NCBI GenBank assembly: GCA_022702705.1
Contig: CM040424.1
Span: 138,867,665-138,931,664, forward strand
DNA from: Papilionanthe hookeriana x Papilionanthe teres
Lineage: Eukaryota > Streptophyta > Magnoliopsida > Asparagales > Orchidaceae
DNA length: 64,000 nt
Reading direction: 5' to 3'
Shown here: piece by piece, positions 60,371 to 64,000 of the stretch
How the letters are laid out: each line of letters opens with the position of its first letter
Numbering within the stretch: position 1 is the first letter of the stretch
Notes under the pieces: generated by a model
Seen by the model: only the letters and a program-made list of their open reading frames with translations
What the model was told of the DNA's origin: nothing
Databases searched by the model: none
Position numbers and translations under genes: made by a program

Positions 60371-63265
60371 AGAGACAAACACAACCATACGGTAAACATG
60401 CATTGAAATTGACTCAAACAAAATGGAGAATCTCCAGAAGCTCGGGAGGAAGAGTGAGTTCATACCTTTGCTTAGAGAAGTGAAGCTTCAATCTGAGGAT
60501 TGTGTCACCTTCGATTGAGTCCAAGCGAAGCTCCGGATGAAGTCTCTTGCTGCGGGAAATGCCTAGGTACAAAAGTGACTAAGGCCGATCACAAAGCTTG
60601 GAGGCTGGAAGCAATGGCTGGCCTGGTGAGGGGGCTTTCGCTGGTGAACTTCTCCTTTTGGTCTGGTGAAGGTGTAGAGTCAATCAATTTCAGGGTTGGC
60701 TCACTGTGGTGAAGTGACCTGGTTTTTGGGTGGATTTTTGATTGAGAAATTAGGCTCTGTTAATGGGGATTAGGGCAAATGGACACTGGGGATCAATTGC
60801 TCTAGGTTGGGAGAAGGTCCTGGAGCAATTTTGGCAGAGTTATGTTAAGTTTTTGTTCAACACCTCTCATGGCCGAGAGGAGGTGGTGTTTAAATATGCA
60901 TGGCTGGAGGGCCTCATAGGGGGATTTAGGGCTTGGGATCAGCTGCTCCATGCAAGAGAAGAACAGCCATGGTGTTCAATTGGGTTGAGACAAGTCAGTA
61001 AGGGAGAATTGAAAAGTTTGGCTCACATGGAGCTCTCGGCCATGGTGTTTTCCGGGAGCCTGGTGGCTGTCCTGTCAGGGTCAGGTCACTGTTGTCATCA
61101 GGGAGGTCAGTGCTTGAGATTTGTGAGTTCAATTGCCAAATGCCAAGTGTAAAGGAGTTGAATCAAAGTGGAAGGGGGAAGGGCTCATTTTGGGTTTGGT
61201 TTGGTCAAATGCATGGATTTGGGTTTGGTGCACCCTTCCAAGCTCTCATTTGGGCTGAGGGAATCATTTAGGTCAGCTGAATTAGAGTGGTGAAGTCTCC
61301 ATCCATGGTGAGGTGGCTAAACTTGGTTTAGTGTGTGACATGGTTATGGTTAAAAGGGCTTAATGAAGGATTAAGAAAGGGGGCCCTCCTTTTGCCATTA
61401 ATGACTTGGTCACATGTCAAATCTTCCATGGCTTCAAATGGCTTGTAAATGGCTTGCTCATGGGTCCATGTGGCTTGGGACAAAGCTTGGTCATTTACAT
61501 GAAAGAAGGTTTTGAATTTGTGGGATTTATGGGTGATTTTGATATGAGGCCTAATTTAGGATTATTTGATGATTGATTTAGGACTTAAGGGATGATATCA
61601 AGTAATGGGGTGATGAAAAGAATGTCATATGGGCTTTAGCATGGAGTGGGCCTTTGAAATTGTTTTAGATGGCCTTTTAAAGTGATTTAGGGAAGTGGGC
61701 TTTTGGATTTTAGGATGGGCTTTTGTGTGACAATTTTGTGAAGGACCATGTCAGATAAATATTGCAATTGGTTTAGGGATGTTTCATGAATGGTTTGGAA
61801 TTGGTTTGGAATAATTTGGAGTTGAATTGGGTTTTATTTGGGACTTTTGGTAAAGGGGCCAAAGTGGGTCAAATTGGGTTAACTTGGGCTAAGGTTGGGC
61901 TAATGTTGGATTTGATGTAAAATTAATGTTGAGAAATATTCATGGGAGTGTCAAAAAGAGTTTTCAACTTTGGTTGGGCTCTAATTTTGGGATTTGGGCC
62001 TATTTGGGTTAGGTTTGGGCTTAGGTCAATTTAAGGGATTTTGGTTTTAGGTTAGGTTTGGGTGGAGTTTAGGTTCAAATTTTGGGCAAATCAAGTTAGA
62101 GTTTTGTTTATGGGGGTGTTAGGAAGGTTTTAGAAAAGATTTGGGGCCAATTGGAGTTGAATTGGGTGGGTTTTAGCTAGGTTTAGGTCATGGGCCAAAA
62201 TTGGGCCTTAGGCTTCAAATTGAAATTGGTCTCAAATTTCAATCAAATTGGACTTGGATTTTGTCTAAATTGATATTGGGGATGTTGAATTGAAGTTTAG
62301 AATTGAATTGGATCAAAATTGAGGTCAATTGAAGTGGTTTGGTTTGACATTGGGTTCACTTGGGTTTAAAATGGGTCAAATTGGGGGTTTTGGTAAAAGT
62401 GGGGTAAATTGGCAAAATTAGCCCCTAGAGTAGTTGAACAAAATGAAATTGGGAATAATTGGGATTTTCGGAAATTTTTTGGGAATTTTTTAAATTTTTG
62501 GATTTTGGGCTAAGAAGGACATTTTGGGTATTTGGAGGGTATTGGGGGGTACTTTTGGAATTTTTGGTATTTTTGGCTATGGATGATCAATTTGAGTGGG
62601 GTGGAAATTTTTAGGATTGATTTTGAGGAATTTTGGGTAATTTAGGTGATTTTGTAGATTTTGGGTAGTTTCAAGGGCTTTTGGTAGGTTTAGTAAGTGT
62701 AGGGTCCCAGGGGTCAAAAATTGATATTTTGGAAAAATGAAGATTGATCAAATTTGAGTAAAATGGAATCAGTTTGGTTGAGCCATGAAGCCATATCAAG
62801 CCCATAAGAGCCATGAGAGGACTTATTTGAGGTATTCACTATGTTGTTCCTAACCCTCTTAGCCAGGGGCTTAGGGGTTAAGGACCATCCATGTGAATTA
62901 CCTACATGAGTCAGGAAGTCAAGTTGGGTGAGAGTGTGGTTTTAGGACTTGGAATGTGTGTGAGAGTGTAGTATATGTGCAAGTCAACCCTCACCAGATC
63001 AGGCCATCCAGGGTATTCCTAAGGCCAAGAAGTCCTAAAGGGAACTCATCATTTAAACCTCCACATTTGATTTCAACCCTCTAGGTGATTAGGGGTCTAT
63101 AATCAAGCTTGTGGGGTTTGCAGGGAGTTAAGAGGTGTTTGAATTTCTAAAGCGTGGGTTCCACTTCTAGTCATCTAAGATTAGTCAAAGGAAAAGCCTA
63201 AGGCTAGATTCTAAATACTAAAGAGAGGAGAAAAAGACCTCATCAAAAATGAGGTCAACACATAC

Positions 63266-63429
63266 AACCACAATTATTTTTTATACTTCCTTAAGACAGG
63301 TTTTGAAGCTCAAATCAAGTACCCAATTATTACTACACAGGTGTTTTAACAAATATCTGTGGGCTTTTGGTAAATAAAAAAAAGGGTGGCGTTGGAGAGG
63401 CTGTGCAAAACTTATTATGCAGGTGGTTG
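63266..63429. other. Sequence between copies C and F
   Basis: Short AT-rich stretch just after copy C's target duplication. It may continue the dispersed repeat of 55240-55917. No gene. Confidence 0.4.
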
Positions 63430-64000
63430 TTAGTCGCAAGTTGGAATTTGGCGGTTGCTTTTAATATAATTCATTTTAATACATATAATTTTTTAAAATT
63501 TAAAAATAACAATTTTATTTTGGAAAAAAATGAGACTAAATATATTTCATATTTTCAAATAGTTTAAGTAATTGAGCCTAACACCACAAGTAATATGCTA
63601 TCCCGAAAGATAGGCATACTACTTGACGGTGGGTTCAATTATATAAACTATGTAATTTATGACATCCGTTTAGTTCGTGAACCTTTTGTGTGACTGACAA
63701 ATTCCTCTACTTAATATTGAAGATTAAGTAGTGTTTATATTACCCGAGCTCTTTAGTTCCTTATAGAGGCAAGCCCTTATAGTAAATTACATCATAAATG
63801 ACCAAAATCACTTAAGAAAACTCTAGATAATGATCAGAGGTATCATCTTCAAGTAAATCAAGGATTTAGTTTGCAAGGTTGGACACGAGAAATTCAATTG
63901 GGAATGCTTCAAATAGGAGCAGTTATTGTCGAAGTCCAAAGAAGTGGAAAGTAGGGGACATCATAGATCTTGAGGCAAACCTCAATGACTCCTCAACTAT
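63430..64000 (+). mobile_element. Copy F, older family member cut by the window end
   Basis: From about 63560 it follows the left part of copies A and C with many substitutions. It includes the ATCCCGAAAGATAGGCATAC region, the hairpin (63707-63731), the AAGCCCTTATAG segment and the AATGATCAG segment. The left edge is uncertain; TGTTAGTCGC at 63428 is a candidate start. The rest lies beyond the window. Confidence 0.65.

Larger units (their letters stand above)
55918..63260 (+). mobile_element. Copy C, complete member of the giant TG..CA family (7343 bp)
   Basis: It starts TGTACGAC and ends GGTCAACA, with an exact 5-bp target duplication CATAC at 55913-55917 and 63261-63265. It matches A directly and B in inverse. 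I find no direct repeat between its two ends, no primer-binding site and no conserved open frame. TG..CA ends with a 5-bp duplication are the signature of LTR-retrotransposon integration, so a giant solo LTR is the simplest reading. The longest open frames (60500-60712, 60763-61152) are broken in A and B and are not genes. Confidence 0.88.

Noticed and set aside
60763..61152. 129-residue open frame in copy C, the longest in the giant family
   Set aside because: Corresponding sequence in copies A (about 4560-4930) and B is interrupted and shifted, and no protein motif is visible. Chance open frame in GC-richer DNA.

Overview
The window looks like transposon-rich, AT-rich nuclear DNA of a flowering plant. 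The evidence is a Ty3/gypsy (Athila/Tat-type) retrotransposon, a single-finger plant QALGGH zinc-finger gene, a degraded CACTA-type transposase and long (AT)n microsatellites. The GC-rich third codon positions of the one intact gene lean towards a monocot, but this is a weak inference. I see no rRNA, tRNA or CRISPR.

Most of the window is built from one family of non-coding elements about 7.3-7.9 kb long, here called the 'giant TG..CA family'. Two members have both ends visible: copy C (55918-63260) and copy E (20683-28547). Each starts TG, ends CA and has a 5-bp target-site duplication (exact in C, one mismatch in E). Neither has terminal direct repeats or coding capacity, so they look like very large solo LTRs of an unknown retrotransposon. 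Copies A (1-7083) and B (7140-14429) face each other as a giant inverted repeat with a 56-bp spacer. Copy D (14430-16059 plus 33459 to about 37345) is an older, broken member, and copy F (about 63430-64000) is another older member cut by the window end.

Layout and order of insertion: D is oldest in its block. A gypsy element on the minus strand (16060-33458, TSD GGTCC) inserted into D. A solo LTR of a related family (17491-19160) inserted into that element's 3' LTR, and copy E inserted into its reverse-transcriptase gene between two codons' worth of recognisable RT sequence. This gives at least three nested layers. E carries tandem arrays whose 75-bp and 78-79-bp units each contain two perfect hairpins, and a dense TTGAC (W-box core) array near its right end.

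Between about 37.35 and 55.9 kb is lower-copy DNA. It holds the only convincing intact gene, a C2H2 zinc-finger transcription factor with an EAR-like repression motif (39082-39666). It also holds three long (AT)n tracts just upstream of that gene, a degraded retrotransposon ORF (41.6-43.45 kb), a degraded CACTA transposase (44.1-45.0 kb), several local duplications, and a pair of dispersed repeats into one of which copy C inserted. No group of genes works together here; the interest lies in the repeat architecture.
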